Shown: positions 34,228 through 43,562, counted from the first letter of the stretch. The stretch is DNA of 64,000 nucleotides from Streptomyces noursei (GCF_001646665.1 NZ_LWBU01000017.1:164148-228147); one strand, 5' to 3'. Program-made: numbers and translations. Notes: a model not told the origin generated them from the sequence alone.

Positions 34228-35166
34228 ATGACGACTGACGCCCCGGTACCGGCCCTCGAGCCCGGCCGCCGTATCGACACCTTCGACGAGCTCACCCACG
34301 AGCAGGCCCAGGACGTCCTCGCCCTCCTCGCCGAGGCCGCCCGCGCCGACGGCATGCAGGCCGTCTCCGAACAGGGGCGGCTCCAGCTGCGCGGCGGTCG
34401 CCGCGAAGGGGTGTCGCACCTGCTGCTCACCGTCCGCGGCGAGCTCGTCGGCTACGCCCAGCTGGAGGACACCGACCCCGTCGAGGCGCCGGCCGCCGAG
34501 CTGGTCGTCCACCCCTCGCACCGCGGCCGGGGGCACGGCCGGGCGCTGGGCTCCGCGCTGCTGGCGGCCTCCGGCAAGCGGCTGCGCGTGTGGGCGCACG
34601 GCGGCAAGTCGGCCGCCCGCCACCTGTCCCAGGTGCTGGGGCTCACGCTCTTCCGGGAGCTGCGGCAGATGCGGCGCCCGCTCGCCGGCCCGGCGGACGT
34701 CCCGGAGCCGGTGTTCCCGCCCGGCGTCACCGTCCGCACGTTCGTGCCCGGCCAGGACGACGCCGCCTGGCTGGCCGTCAACGCCGCCGCGTTCGCGCAC
34801 CATCCCGAGCAGGGCGCGCTGACGCAGCGGGACCTGGACGACCGCAAGGCCGAGCCGTGGTTCGACCCGAAGGGCTTCTTCCTCGCCGTACGGGAGCCGG
34901 ACGGCGAGATCGTGGGCTTCCACTGGACGAAGGTCCACGCCGAGGAGCAGCTGGGCGAGGTGTACGTCGTGGGCGTCAGCCCCGAGGCGCAGGGCGGCGG
35001 CCTGGGCAAGGCACTGACCTCGGTCGGGCTGCGGCACCTCGCGGCGGAGGGCCTGCCCACGGCGATGCTCTACGTGGACGCGGACAACACCGCGGCGGTG
35101 CGGGTGTACGAGGGGATGGGCTTCACCACGCACGAGGTGGACCTGATGTACCGCTCGGAGACGTGA
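34228..35166 (+). CDS. mshD: Mycothiol synthase (two GNAT domains)
   Basis: A 312-residue tandem GNAT. The N-terminal domain (VVHPSHRGRGHGRALGSALL) and the C-terminal domain (VYVVGVSPEAQGGGLGKALT) each show an acetyl-CoA loop; the end is MLYVDADNTAAVRVYEGMGF. MshD transfers acetyl to Cys-GlcN-Ins, completing mycothiol, the actinobacterial redox thiol. A TAGGCT box (34215-34220) ends seven bases before the ATG, so the message is probably leaderless. The length and paired loops distinguish it from ordinary acetyltransferases. Confidence 0.93.
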   Translation: MTTDAPVPALEPGRRIDTFDELTHEQAQDVLALLAEAARADGMQAVSEQGRLQLRGGRREGVSHLLLTVRGELVGYAQLEDTDPVEAPAAELVVHPSHRGRGHGRALGSALLAASGKRLRVWAHGGKSAARHLSQVLGLTLFRELRQMRRPLAGPADVPEPVFPPGVTVRTFVPGQDDAAWLAVNAAAFAHHPEQGALTQRDLDDRKAEPWFDPKGFFLAVREPDGEIVGFHWTKVHAEEQLGEVYVVGVSPEAQGGGLGKALTSVGLRHLAAEGLPTAMLYVDADNTAAVRVYEGMGFTTHEVDLMYRSET

Positions 35167-35185
35167 CGGCAGAGGTCTGAGAGAC

Positions 35186-35209
35186 GGGCGGGGCATTGAC
35201 ACCCCGCCC
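35186..35209 (+). terminator. Terminator after mshD
   Basis: GGGCGGGG and CCCCGCCC form an 8-bp stem around CATTGACA, followed by TCTCTT. The loop also contains a TTGACA that could be part of the GntR promoter. Confidence 0.5.
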
Positions 35210-35214
35210 TCTCT

Positions 35215-35256
35215 TGCACCACCCTTTCACTACTTCATTAGTGAAAGGGTGGTGCA
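35215..35256. promoter_or_regulatory. Perfect 17-bp-arm palindrome at the GntR start
   Basis: TGCACCACCCTTTCACT (35215-35231) and AGTGAAAGGGTGGTGCA (35240-35256) are exact complements around an 8-base centre. The inner TTCACT-N8-AGTGAA is like operators of YtrA-type GntR regulators. The right arm contains the first candidate GTG starts, so a folded RNA would also hide initiation. Confidence 0.8.
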
Positions 35257-35647
35257 GGACGTGGTCGAGTACCGCATCGACCGGCGCAGCGGCGTCGCCA
35301 CCTACCTCCAGATCGTCCAGCAGACCAAACAGGCCCTCCGCCTCGGCCTGCTGGAACCCGGCGACCGGCTGCCCACCGCCCGCGAGGTCGTCGAAGCCAC
35401 CGCCATCAACCCGAACACGGTGCTCAAGGCCTACCGCGAACTGGAACGCGAGGGCCTCGTCGAGGCCCGCCGCGGCCTCGGCACCTTCGTACGGAGAACC
35501 CTGGGCAGCGCCCCCGCCGACTCCCCGCTGCGCGGCGAACTCGCCGACTGGGCCGCCCGCGCCCGCGCGGCCGGACTGGAACGGGACGACGTGACCGCGC
35601 TCCTCGCCTCCGTACTCGACCAGCTCTACGAGGGGGACGACACATGA
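35249..35647 (+). CDS. GntR family regulator, YtrA subfamily
   Basis: A compact 132-residue regulator: winged helix (VATYLQIVQQTKQALRLGLL, DRLPTAREVVEATAINPNT, VLKAYRELEREGLVEARRG) and only a short C-terminal dimer helix, as in YtrA proteins that control adjacent ABC genes. The start is uncertain; GTG occurs at 35249, 35252 and 35261, all in or near the palindrome. Its stop overlaps the ABC ATPase ATG (ATGA), so the three genes are one operon. Inducer unknown; YtrA homologues answer to cell-wall antibiotics. Confidence 0.9.
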   Translation: MVQDVVEYRIDRRSGVATYLQIVQQTKQALRLGLLEPGDRLPTAREVVEATAINPNTVLKAYRELEREGLVEARRGLGTFVRRTLGSAPADSPLRGELADWAARARAAGLERDDVTALLASVLDQLYEGDDT

Positions 35648-36537
35648 CCAGCGCACTGGAGGCCCACGGCCTCACCAAACGGTACGGACGGCGAGGCTCT
35701 CCCGCCCTGGCCGACTGCGCCTTCCGGGTCCCCGCCGGCCGCGTCTGCGCGCTCGTCGGCCCCAACGGGGCGGGCAAGTCCACGCTCCTCACCCTGGCCG
35801 CGGGGCTGACACGGCCGACCGCCGGCACGGTCCGGGTCCTCGGCACCGACCCGGCGACCGCCCGCGACCGCATCGCCCACGTGGCGCAGGACAAACCGCT
35901 CTACCCCCAGCTCACGGTCGCCGACACCCTCCGCATGGGCGCCGAGCTCAACCCCGGTCGCTGGGACGCCGCCACCGCCGACCGCATCGTCGCCCCGCTC
36001 GACCGAGGGGCCCGCGTCCGCGCCCTCTCCGGCGGCCAGCGCACCCGCGTCGCCCTCGCCCTGGCGCTCGGCAAACGGCCCGAACTGCTCCTGCTCGACG
36101 AGCCGATGGCCGACCTCGACCCGCTCGCCCGCCACCAGCTGATGGGCACTCTCATGGCGGACGCAGCCGAGCGCGGCACCACCATCGTGATGTCCTCGCA
36201 CGTCCTGGGCGAACTCGAGGGAGCCTGCGACCACCTCCTGCTCGTCGCCGGCGGCCGCGTCCGCCTCGGCGGCGACATCGACGACGTCCTCGCCGCCCAC
36301 ACCCTGCTCACCGGCCCCGTCGGCGACCTCGCCCCGCACACCGTCGTCGAGTCCCGCGTCACCGGCCGCCAACTCACCGCGCTGGTCCGCCACGACGGCC
36401 CGGTCGACCCCACTGCCTGGCACGCCAGGACACCGACCCTGGAGGACCTGTTGCTCGCCCACCTCCGCTCCCCCGAAGCCCCACCGCTCCTCACCCCGAG
36501 CACGTCCCCCGGCACGGACGGGACGGTGGCGGCGTGA
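35644..36537 (+). CDS. ABC transporter ATP-binding protein (YtrB-like)
   Basis: A 297-residue ATPase. Walker A is LVGPNGAGKSTLLTLAAG, the Q-loop VAQDKPLYPQLTVAD, the signature RALSGGQRTRVALALALG and Walker B LLLLDEPMADLDPL, followed by VMSSHVLGEL. It is translationally coupled on both sides, to GntR and permease. It energises the downstream permease. Confidence 0.92.
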   Translation: MTSALEAHGLTKRYGRRGSPALADCAFRVPAGRVCALVGPNGAGKSTLLTLAAGLTRPTAGTVRVLGTDPATARDRIAHVAQDKPLYPQLTVADTLRMGAELNPGRWDAATADRIVAPLDRGARVRALSGGQRTRVALALALGKRPELLLLDEPMADLDPLARHQLMGTLMADAAERGTTIVMSSHVLGELEGACDHLLLVAGGRVRLGGDIDDVLAAHTLLTGPVGDLAPHTVVESRVTGRQLTALVRHDGPVDPTAWHARTPTLEDLLLAHLRSPEAPPLLTPSTSPGTDGTVAA

Positions 36538-37493
36538 GCACCCTCGCCCCCCGGGGGCTGACCTGGACGGTGCTCCGGGTGCACCGGAGGGCGCTGCTGA
36601 TATCCGGCGCCTTCCTCGCGCTCGCCGCCGTCGCCCTGGTGTGGCTGCGCACGGAAGGGCGGGAGGCCGCGACGTCACCCACGTCGTGCGCCACCCCCGC
36701 GAGGCCCGGGGTACCGCTCTGCGACGCCGCGTTCTTCCAGGCGCCGCTCTCCGACTTCCCCGGAGACATGAGCCTCGCCGCCACCGTCATCGCCTGGCTC
36801 CCGCTGGCCGTCGCCCTCTACGCCGGCGCCGTGCTGTTCGGCGGGGAGATGGAACGCGGCACGGCCCGCCTCGCCTGGACCCAGTCCATCACTCCCGGCC
36901 GCTGGTTCGCCACCAAGCTCGTGCTCCCCGCCGTGGTGATCACCGCCGGATTCGCGCTGCTCTCGCTGCTGTACGGCTGGGCCCGCGGCTCCGCCCCCCG
37001 AAGGCTGTCCGACCGGTGGTACTACACGGACGTCTTCGTCGCGACGGGCCCCGCGGTCCTCGCGTACGCCCTGCTCGCCCTGGCCGTCGGCGCGCTCGCG
37101 GGCCTGCTGGTGCGGCGGGCGCTGCCCGCCGGGGGCATCGCACTCGCCGTCACCGGCCTGGTGATGGTCCTGTGCGAACGGTGGCGGTCCGACTTCTGGA
37201 CCCCCGTGGAGCAGGTGTGGAAGAACTCCCGGGGCGAGCTGGGCAACAGCGCCTGGCAGCTCGACATGGGCCTGATCACACCCTCCGGCCGGCGCATCCA
37301 CGACTGCCTGCAGCCGGGCGTCCCGGCGCCTCCGGGCTGCTACGAAGCCCGCTCGGCCCGCCAGTGGTACGCCCTGCACCACCCCGGCGACCACTTCTGG
37401 CCCATCCAGCTCGTCGAGACCGGCATCGTCCTCGCCCTCGCCGCACTGGCCACGGTGCTGGCCTTCCGGGTGCTGCGCCGCCACCACGCGTGA
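36534..37493 (+). CDS. ABC-2 type permease subunit
   Basis: A 319-residue membrane protein with six or so helices (first near LLISGAFLALAAVALVWLRT). It has an extracytoplasmic loop with Cys residues (TSCATPARPGVPLC) and a conserved GGEMERGTARLAWTQSITPG segment seen in YtrA-linked permeases. The GTG start overlaps the ATPase stop. It would export or sense an envelope-active compound with the preceding ATPase. Confidence 0.88.
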   Translation: MSTLAPRGLTWTVLRVHRRALLISGAFLALAAVALVWLRTEGREAATSPTSCATPARPGVPLCDAAFFQAPLSDFPGDMSLAATVIAWLPLAVALYAGAVLFGGEMERGTARLAWTQSITPGRWFATKLVLPAVVITAGFALLSLLYGWARGSAPRRLSDRWYYTDVFVATGPAVLAYALLALAVGALAGLLVRRALPAGGIALAVTGLVMVLCERWRSDFWTPVEQVWKNSRGELGNSAWQLDMGLITPSGRRIHDCLQPGVPAPPGCYEARSARQWYALHHPGDHFWPIQLVETGIVLALAALATVLAFRVLRRHHA

Positions 37494-37598
37494 CCTCGGC
37501 CCCCGGGGCGGACGGCCGGGACGGGGGTCCGGCCGTCCGCCCCCAGCGCGTCACGTCACCGTTACCGACCATTCAGACACGCTTGCGAAGCTCGCTCA

Positions 37599-39893
37599 AT
37601 GAAGCCCGCCGTGTCCGCGGCCCCCTCCGACGCGCTTGACCAGCCCATCGCGCGGAAGAATGGTGCCATGAGCCAGCAGCCCGCCGAGGTCCAGGTCCCG
37701 CAGTCCCAGCCGTCCGTCGGCTCCATAGCCGCGCACCGGCCGCACACCGTGGCACACGTGCCCGTGTCCGACCTGGCGCGGGATCTGGACGCCGACCTCG
37801 ACACCTACGAGGAGGACGGCACCGGCGCCGAACTGCCCGCCGGCCGCTTCCTCGACCGGGAGCGCAGCTGGCTGGCGTTCAACGAACGGGTGCTGGAACT
37901 CGCCGAGGACCCGGCGACCCCCCTCCTCGAACGGGCGAACTTCCTCGCGATCTTCGCCTCGAACCTGGACGAGTTCTTCATGGTCCGCGTGGCCGGCCTC
38001 AAGCGCCGCATCGCCACCGGCGTGGCCACCCGCTCCGCCTCCGGACTCCAGCCCCGCGAGGTCCTCGACCTCATCTGGACCCGGTCCCGGGAACTCATGG
38101 CCCGGCACGCGGCCTGCTTCCAGCAGGACATCGCCCCCGCCCTGGCCGACGAGGGCATCCACCTCATCCGCTGGCCCGAACTGACCGAGAAGGAGCAGGC
38201 CCGGCTCTTCACGCTGTTCCGCCAGCAGATCTTCCCCGTCCTCACCCCGCTCGCCGTCGACCCCGCGCACCCCTTCCCCTACATCTCCGGCCTCTCCCTC
38301 AACCTGGCCGTCGTCGTGCGCAACCCGGTCAGCGGCCACCGCCACTTCGCCCGCGTCAAGGTTCCGCCGCTGCTCTCCCGCTTCCTCGAAGCCTCCCCGC
38401 AGCGCTACGTCCCCCTCGAGGACGTCATCGCCGCCCACCTGGAGGAGCTGTTCCCGGGCATGGAGGTGCTGGCGCACCACATGTTCCGCGTGACCCGCAA
38501 CGAGGATCTGGAGGTCGAGGAGGACGACGCCGAGAACCTGCTCCAGGCCCTGGAGAAGGAGCTCATGCGGCGCCGCTTCGGGCCGCCGGTGCGCCTGGAG
38601 GTCGAGGAGTCGATCGACCCGTACGTCCTCGACCTCCTCGTCCGCGAGCTGAAGGTCTCCGACGCCGAGGTCTACCCGCTGCCCGGCCCGCTCGACCTGA
38701 CCGGCCTGTTCGGCATCTCCGCCCTGGACCGGCCCGAGCTGAAGTACCCCAAGTTCGTCGCCGGGACGCACCGCGACCTCGCCGAGGTCGAATCGGCCTC
38801 CGCCCCGGACATCTTCGCCGCCCTGCGCGAACGGGACGTGCTGCTCCACCACCCCTACGACTCGTTCTCCACCTCCGTCCAGGCCTTCCTGGAACAAGCG
38901 GCGGGCGACCCGGACGTCCTGGCCATCAAGCAGACGCTCTACCGCACCTCCGGCGACTCGCCGATAGTCGACGCCCTCATCGACGCCGCCGAGTCCGGCA
39001 AGCAGGTCCTCGTCCTCGTCGAGATCAAGGCCCGCTTCGACGAACAGGCGAACATCAAGTGGGCCCGCAAGCTCGAAGAGGCCGGCTGCCACGTCGTGTA
39101 CGGCCTCGTCGGCCTCAAGACCCACTGCAAGCTGTCGCTCGTCGTCCGCCAGGAGGGCGACACCCTGCGCCGCTACAGCCACGTCGGCACCGGCAACTAC
39201 CACCCCAAGACCGCCCGCCTCTACGAGGACCTGGGGCTGCTGACCGCCGACCCGCAGGTCGGCGCCGACCTGTCCGACCTCTTCAACCGGCTCTCCGGCT
39301 ACTCCCGCCGCGAGACCTACCGCCGGCTCCTGGTGGCACCCAAGTCGCTCCGCGACGGCCTGGTCTCCCGCATCAACAAGGAGATCGTCCACCACCGCGC
39401 CGGACGGCCCGCCCACGTCCGCATCAAGGTCAACTCGATGGTCGACGAAGCCGTCATCGACGCCTGCTACCGCGCCTCGCAGGCCGGCGTACCGGTGGAC
39501 ATCTGGGTGCGCGGCATCTGCGCCGTACGGCCGGGAGTGGCCGGCCTGTCGGAGAACATCCGGGTCCGCTCCGTCCTCGGACGCTTCCTGGAGCACTCCC
39601 GCGTCTTCGCCTTCGGCAACGGCGGCGAGCCCGAGGTCTGGTTCGGCAGCGCCGACATGATGCACCGCAACCTCGACCGCCGCATAGAGGCACTGGTACG
39701 GGTCTCCGACCCGGCCCACCGGGCCGCCCTCAACCGGCTGCTGGACACCGGCATGGCCGACACCACCTCGTCCTGGCACCTCGGACCGGACGGCGACTGG
39801 ACACGGCACGCCACCGACCACGACGGCCAGCCCCTGCGGCACGTCCAGGAGATGCTGATCGACGCGCGGAGGCGCCGACGTGCCAAACCCTGA
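37599..39893 (+). CDS. ppk: Polyphosphate kinase 1
   Basis: A 764-residue RNA-degradosome-type PPK1 that reversibly makes polyphosphate from ATP. The N-domain begins [20 protein letters not shown]; the catalytic half has the autophosphorylated His in [19 protein letters not shown] and the second His in [11 protein letters not shown]. The first 60 residues are a variable Streptomyces extension. A second start at 37668 ([12 protein letters not shown]) is possible; similarity to remembered S. coelicolor Ppk extends upstream, so 37599 is kept. It overlaps the CHAD gene by 14 bases. Streptomyces ppk is under PhoP control in published work. Confidence 0.95.
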   Translation: MKPAVSAAPSDALDQPIARKNGAMSQQPAEVQVPQSQPSVGSIAAHRPHTVAHVPVSDLARDLDADLDTYEEDGTGAELPAGRFLDRERSWLAFNERVLELAEDPATPLLERANFLAIFASNLDEFFMVRVAGLKRRIATGVATRSASGLQPREVLDLIWTRSRELMARHAACFQQDIAPALADEGIHLIRWPELTEKEQARLFTLFRQQIFPVLTPLAVDPAHPFPYISGLSLNLAVVVRNPVSGHRHFARVKVPPLLSRFLEASPQRYVPLEDVIAAHLEELFPGMEVLAHHMFRVTRNEDLEVEEDDAENLLQALEKELMRRRFGPPVRLEVEESIDPYVLDLLVRELKVSDAEVYPLPGPLDLTGLFGISALDRPELKYPKFVAGTHRDLAEVESASAPDIFAALRERDVLLHHPYDSFSTSVQAFLEQAAGDPDVLAIKQTLYRTSGDSPIVDALIDAAESGKQVLVLVEIKARFDEQANIKWARKLEEAGCHVVYGLVGLKTHCKLSLVVRQEGDTLRRYSHVGTGNYHPKTARLYEDLGLLTADPQVGADLSDLFNRLSGYSRRETYRRLLVAPKSLRDGLVSRINKEIVHHRAGRPAHVRIKVNSMVDEAVIDACYRASQAGVPVDIWVRGICAVRPGVAGLSENIRVRSVLGRFLEHSRVFAFGNGGEPEVWFGSADMMHRNLDRRIEALVRVSDPAHRAALNRLLDTGMADTTSSWHLGPDGDWTRHATDHDGQPLRHVQEMLIDARRRRRAKP

Positions 39894-40824
39894 CCTGATC
39901 CCGCCCGGTTCCGCGGGCGAGGCCCTGACGCCCTACCTCCACGCCCGGGCGGCGGACTTCCTCCGCAGCCTGCGCCACCACACCGAGTGCGGCGCGGACA
40001 CGGCGGGCGCCGAGGAGGCCACCCGCGGGCTGCGCGCCGCGGCCCGCCGCATCAGCGGGACGCTGCACACCTTCCGGCCCCTGCTGGACCCCGCCTGGGC
40101 GGACCAGCTGCGTGCCGAACTCGCGTGGCTGTCCGGCACCCTGGCGGCCGAGCACGCCTGTACGTCACGGCTCGTCCGGCTCGTCGACGCGCTCGCCCGG
40201 CTGTCCGGCGGCACGGCCACCGTCCCCGCCCCGCGCAGCGGCGGAGGCTCCGGTGCGCAGTCCCTGGCCGTCGGCGCGGCCCGCGCGGGCGCCCTGCTGG
40301 AACGGCAGCTCACCCTCGCCAGGACCCGAGCCCACTCCGCCGCCCTCCAGGCCCTGGGCTCGTCCCGGTTCCACGCGGTCGCCGACGCGGTCGCGCTGCT
40401 CGCCTCGGAGGTGCCGCTGGGGCCGGCCGCCGCCGCGCCGGCCTCCGAGGTGCTCGGCCCGCCCGCGGAGGTCGTCGAACGGCTCCTGCTGGACGCCGTG
40501 GCCGCCCTGCCGATGGCCCCCGCGGTGGGCGGCGAACAGCTCGACGGGCCCTGGCACCAGGTACGGCTCCTGCTGCGGCTGCACCGGTACGCCGGTGAGG
40601 TGCGGGGCGCGGAGCCCCTGCTGTACGAGGCGGGCCGGGCGCTGGACCGCCACCGGGACGCCGCCGAGGCCGCGGCCGCCGCCGCGACCGCCGCGCGCAC
40701 GCCGCGCATCGCCCCCGCGACGGCGTACGCGCTCGGGGTCCTGCACGCGGACCAGCGGCACGAGGTGGAGGCGGCGCGGTACGCCTTCCAGCGCGCCTGG
40801 CAGCGCACGGCGGTGACGACGTGA
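39880..40824 (+). CDS. CHAD domain protein (polyphosphate-binding)
   Basis: A 314-residue helical protein with CHAD features: [20 protein letters not shown] and [19 protein letters not shown] domains bind polyphosphate through basic helices. The usual HxLR start of the motif reads RGLR here, so some canonical residues are replaced. The GTG start overlaps ppk and its stop overlaps the Nudix start, so synthesis of polyP kinase, polyP binder and Nudix enzyme is coupled. Confidence 0.85.
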   Translation: MPNPDLIPPGSAGEALTPYLHARAADFLRSLRHHTECGADTAGAEEATRGLRAAARRISGTLHTFRPLLDPAWADQLRAELAWLSGTLAAEHACTSRLVRLVDALARLSGGTATVPAPRSGGGSGAQSLAVGAARAGALLERQLTLARTRAHSAALQALGSSRFHAVADAVALLASEVPLGPAAAAPASEVLGPPAEVVERLLLDAVAALPMAPAVGGEQLDGPWHQVRLLLRLHRYAGEVRGAEPLLYEAGRALDRHRDAAEAAAAAATAARTPRIAPATAYALGVLHADQRHEVEAARYAFQRAWQRTAVTT

Positions 40825-41222
40825 TCCGCGCGGCGGGCTGCGTGCTGTGGCGCCGGGCCCCGTCGGGCGACGGGATCGAACTGGCGGTGATCCACCGGCG
40901 CAAGCACGCCGACTGGTCGCTGCCGAAGGGCAAGCTGGAGCCCGGCGAGGAATCCCGGCACGCGGCGGTACGGGAGGTGCTGGAGGAGACCGGCATGACG
41001 TGCGCGCCCGGCCGGGAGCTGCCGACCGCCCGCTACAAGGTCGCCGGCCGCGCCAAGGAGGTCCGGTACTGGTCCGCCGAGGCCACGGGCGGCGTCTTCC
41101 GCCCCAACCGGGAGGTCGACGAACTGGTCTGGCTCACCCCGGACGCCGCCCGCGCCCGCCTGACCTACGACAAGGACAAGGACCTCGTCACCGCGTTCCT
41201 CTCCCTGGGCCCGGCCACCTGA
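40821..41222 (+). CDS. Nudix hydrolase (MutT-like)
   Basis: A 133-residue hydrolase with a complete Nudix box GKLEPGEESRHAAVREVLEE followed by TGM. The start [20 protein letters not shown] is characteristic of the mycobacterial MutT1-like group, although the C-terminal histidine phosphatase domain of MutT1 is absent. Substrates may be oxidised nucleotides or dinucleoside polyphosphates. It is coupled to ppk and CHAD; a diadenosine-polyphosphate substrate would fit but is unproven. Confidence 0.9.
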   Translation: MIRAAGCVLWRRAPSGDGIELAVIHRRKHADWSLPKGKLEPGEESRHAAVREVLEETGMTCAPGRELPTARYKVAGRAKEVRYWSAEATGGVFRPNREVDELVWLTPDAARARLTYDKDKDLVTAFLSLGPAT

Positions 41223-41269
41223 CGGCGCCGCCGCCCCCGGACCACCTCGCCCCCGCCGGGGCGCGCCCC

Positions 41270-41515
41270 GGCGGGTGGCAGGTCGCGGCCCCTCCGGCCT
41301 CGCCCCCCGGGGGCCCGGCGACCGGCCTCCGCACGGTTCCGCCCGGTGCGGCACCGGTCCGGCGGGTGGCGGGGTGCGGCCCCTCCGGGCTCACCCCCCG
41401 GGGGCCCGGCGACCGGCTTCCGCCCGGTGCGGCACCCGTGCGGTGCCTGTCCGGTGGGTGGCGGGGTGTGGCCCCTCCGGGCTCACCTCCTCGGGGCCGG
41501 CGGCCCTGGGTCACA
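41270..41515. repeat. Tandem repeat, about 2.7 copies of 91-92 bp
   Basis: Copies begin at 41270, 41361 and 41453 with GGYGGGTGGCRGG; each continues GCGGCCCCTCCGG and then a CCCCCCGGGGGCC-type block, with the third truncated. Spacing is 91 and 92 bases. The copies differ at scattered positions, so the duplication is not recent. Confidence 0.7.
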
Positions 41516-41518
41516 TGC

Positions 41519-41603
41519 AAGGGAGCCCACCCCTTGCCTCCCCCAAGCTCTCGCTGCGCTCGAGCAGGGGGCACCCCCATCCCTGCGGGGGCGACCCTGC
41601 ACG
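41519..41603. repeat. REP/MITE-like dispersed Streptomyces element
   Basis: The stretch contains CCCCCAAGCTCTCGCTGCGC directly followed by TCGAGCAGGGGG. I remember this kind of sequence as a dispersed palindromic repeat in many Streptomyces genomes. It folds through CTCTCG/CGAG-type arms. Confidence 0.5.
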
Positions 41604-41748
41604 ACCCCACCCCGGGCCGTCGCCCGTCTGCCGGCCGGTGGGTGAAGGGCTCGGCCTCGTACCGGCGTGTATGCCGTCTGCAGGTTGACTACGGCGGGTT
41701 GTGCCCCGGAGTACGGCGAGGAGGGGCCGTGCAGGGTCGCCCCCGCAG
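41583..41748. repeat. 21-bp perfect inverted repeat, arms 124 bp apart
   Basis: The left arm (41583-41603, core GGGGGCGACCCTGCACG) and the right arm (41728-41748, core CGTGCAGGGTCGCCCCC) are exact complements over 21 bases. The arms bracket a 124-base segment, the geometry of a small non-autonomous element or a cruciform. Confidence 0.65.
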
Positions 41749-42212
41749 CGGATTGGCGGCGAGTGACGGTGACAGAACCGGCTGGGCGCCCCGCCAACCG
41801 CGAGGAGGTGAGCCCGGAGGGGCCCCGTACCCCGCCCACCGGCAGCAACCCATGCCGGCCACGTGGCGCAGGCGCCCGCACCGGACAGGGACTCCCCGCA
41901 CCCCGCACCCCGCCGGGACCCGCACCCGCACCCCGCCACCCGCCCCGGAGGGGCCACGCGCCCGTCTCACACCAGCGGGGTACCCCGCCGCCCCCCGCGC
42001 GCCCCCCGCTCGGGTGGTCGGCGCACCGCCCCGCGTACCGCACGCACCGGCGCACGCCCCCGCCCCCGGCCCGCGGCGCACCGTGCCGTCCCGCGCGGGA
42101 GGCATCACGCGGCCGGCAGCACACCGTCCCGCCCCGCGCAAGAGGCACCGCGGGGCCCCGCCGCGCCGCTGGAAAATGAGCCGCGCCACGCCTCACCACG
42201 GCTTCCGTCACG

Positions 42213-42267
42213 GTTCACCTGCCGTTCACTCTCCTCGGTCGGCCACTTCACCTGTTCTGCCTAATTT
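42213..42267 (+). promoter_or_regulatory. PHO boxes and -10 box of pstS
   Basis: Four 11-base direct-repeat units run GTTCACCTGCC (42213), GTTCACTCTCC (42224), TCGGTCGGCCA (42235) and CTTCACCTGTT (42246). Units 1, 2 and 4 match the Streptomyces PhoP consensus and unit 3 is degenerate. TAATTT at 42262-42267 follows as a -10 element. PhoP activation in phosphate starvation is well established for pstS. Confidence 0.88.
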
Positions 42268-42396
42268 CGGCCGTACACGGTGAACGGCGCCGCCCACCCG
42301 CGGCGCGCCGACCGCCATCCGCTCCCCGACACACGCCGCCCACGACGTACACCGCATGTACACCGGACCGGCGGCTTCTGGAAGGAACACCCGAAA

Positions 42397-43527
42397 GTGA
42401 AGCTTCAGCGCAAGAACGGGCTTCGCGCCACCGCGCTCGGCGCCCTCGCCGTCTCCGGCGCCCTGGTCCTCACGGCGTGTGGTTCGGACGACAACACCGG
42501 CGCCTCCACCGGCGGCAAGAAGACCGGCGCCGCGTCGAACATCGCGTGCGAGGGCGCCAAGGGCCAGCTCCTGGCCTCCGGCTCCTCCGCGCAGAAGAAC
42601 GCCATGGACCTGTGGGTCAAGAACTACATGGCCGCCTGCACGGGCGTGGAGATCAACTACAAGTCCTCCTCCTCCGGCGAGGGCATCGTCGCCTTCAACC
42701 AGGGCACCGTCGGCTTCGCCGGTTCGGACTCCGCGCTGAAGCCCGACGAGGTCGCCGAGTCGAAGAAGATCTGCAAGGGCGGCCAGGGCATCAACCTGCC
42801 GATGGTCGGCGGCCCGATCGCGATCGGCTACAACCTGCCCGGCGTGAAGGACCTGGTCCTCGACGCCCCCACGATCGCCAAGATCTTCAACGACAAGATC
42901 AAGAAGTGGGACGACCCGGCGATCGCCAAGCTCAACCCGAACGCCAAGCTCCCGAGCACGCCGATCCAGGCCTTCCACCGCTCCGAGGACTCCGGCACCA
43001 CGCAGAACCTCGGCAAGTACCTGGGCAAGGCCGCCAAGGCGGACTGGCCCTACGAGGCCGAGAAGAAGTGGCCCGCCCCCGGCGGCCAGGCCGCGTCCGG
43101 CTCCTCCGGCGTCGCCGCCCAGGTGAAGCAGGCCGAGGGCGCCATCGGCTACTTCGAGCTGAGCTACGCCACCTCGCAGAGCATCCCGACCGTCCAGATC
43201 AACACCGGCGCCGCCGCCCCGGTCGCGGCCACCTCGGAGAACGCCTCCAAGGCCATCGCCGCCGCCAAGGTGAAGGGCACCGGCAAGGACCTGGCGCTCG
43301 AGCTGGACTACGCCACCAAGGCCGAGGGCGCGTACCCGATCGTCCTGGTGACCTACGAGGTCGTCTGCGACACCGGCAACAAGGCCGAGACCCTCGACAC
43401 GGTCAAGTCCTTCCTGACGTACACCTCCTCCGACGAGGGCCAGAAGGTCCTCACCGAGGCCGGCTACGCCCCGATCCCCGCCGAGATCAACGCCAAGGTC
43501 CGCGAGACCGTCAAGGGCCTGTCCTGA
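42397..43527 (+). CDS. pstS: PstS, phosphate-binding lipoprotein
   Basis: A 376-residue lipoprotein. The signal ends in the lipobox ALVLTACGS, and the phosphate-binding domain shows GSSAQKNAMDLWVKNY, SSGEGIVAFNQGTVGFAGSD and RSEDSGTTQNLGKYL, which supply the phosphate contacts. AAGGAA precedes the GTG. In Streptomyces it is one of the most abundant proteins under phosphate limitation. PHO boxes lie upstream; a strong hairpin downstream separates it from pstC. Confidence 0.96.
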   Translation: MKLQRKNGLRATALGALAVSGALVLTACGSDDNTGASTGGKKTGAASNIACEGAKGQLLASGSSAQKNAMDLWVKNYMAACTGVEINYKSSSSGEGIVAFNQGTVGFAGSDSALKPDEVAESKKICKGGQGINLPMVGGPIAIGYNLPGVKDLVLDAPTIAKIFNDKIKKWDDPAIAKLNPNAKLPSTPIQAFHRSEDSGTTQNLGKYLGKAAKADWPYEAEKKWPAPGGQAASGSSGVAAQVKQAEGAIGYFELSYATSQSIPTVQINTGAAAPVAATSENASKAIAAAKVKGTGKDLALELDYATKAEGAYPIVLVTYEVVCDTGNKAETLDTVKSFLTYTSSDEGQKVLTEAGYAPIPAEINAKVRETVKGLS

Positions 43528-43531
43528 CCGA

Positions 43532-43562
43532 GGGCCGGCCCGGCCGCTCGCCGGGCCGGCCC
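43532..43562 (+). terminator. Intercistronic hairpin between pstS and pstC
   Basis: GGGCCGGCCCGGC and GCCGGGCCGGCCC form a perfect 13-bp stem with a 5-base loop just after the pstS stop. Without a U-tract it probably acts as a partial terminator or 3' stabiliser, raising pstS over pstCAB. Confidence 0.65.

Larger units (their letters stand above)
41223..42212. other. Non-coding, repeat-rich kilobase between Nudix and pstS
   Basis: No reading frame here shows similarity, a ribosome-binding site or the expected codon bias on either strand. The left half holds three copies of a 91-base tandem repeat, a Streptomyces REP-like element and a 21-bp inverted repeat. The right half (41750-42180) is Pro/Arg-coding-like low-complexity sequence in several frames, which is typical of GC-rich intergenic drift. 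The region separates the ppk unit from the PHO-box promoter of pstS. Confidence 0.6.

Noticed and set aside
37551..37582. Possible PHO boxes upstream of ppk (GTTACCGACCA at 37561)
   Set aside because: Only one 11-base unit resembles the consensus. PhoP control of ppk is known from other Streptomyces, but the match here is too weak to annotate.
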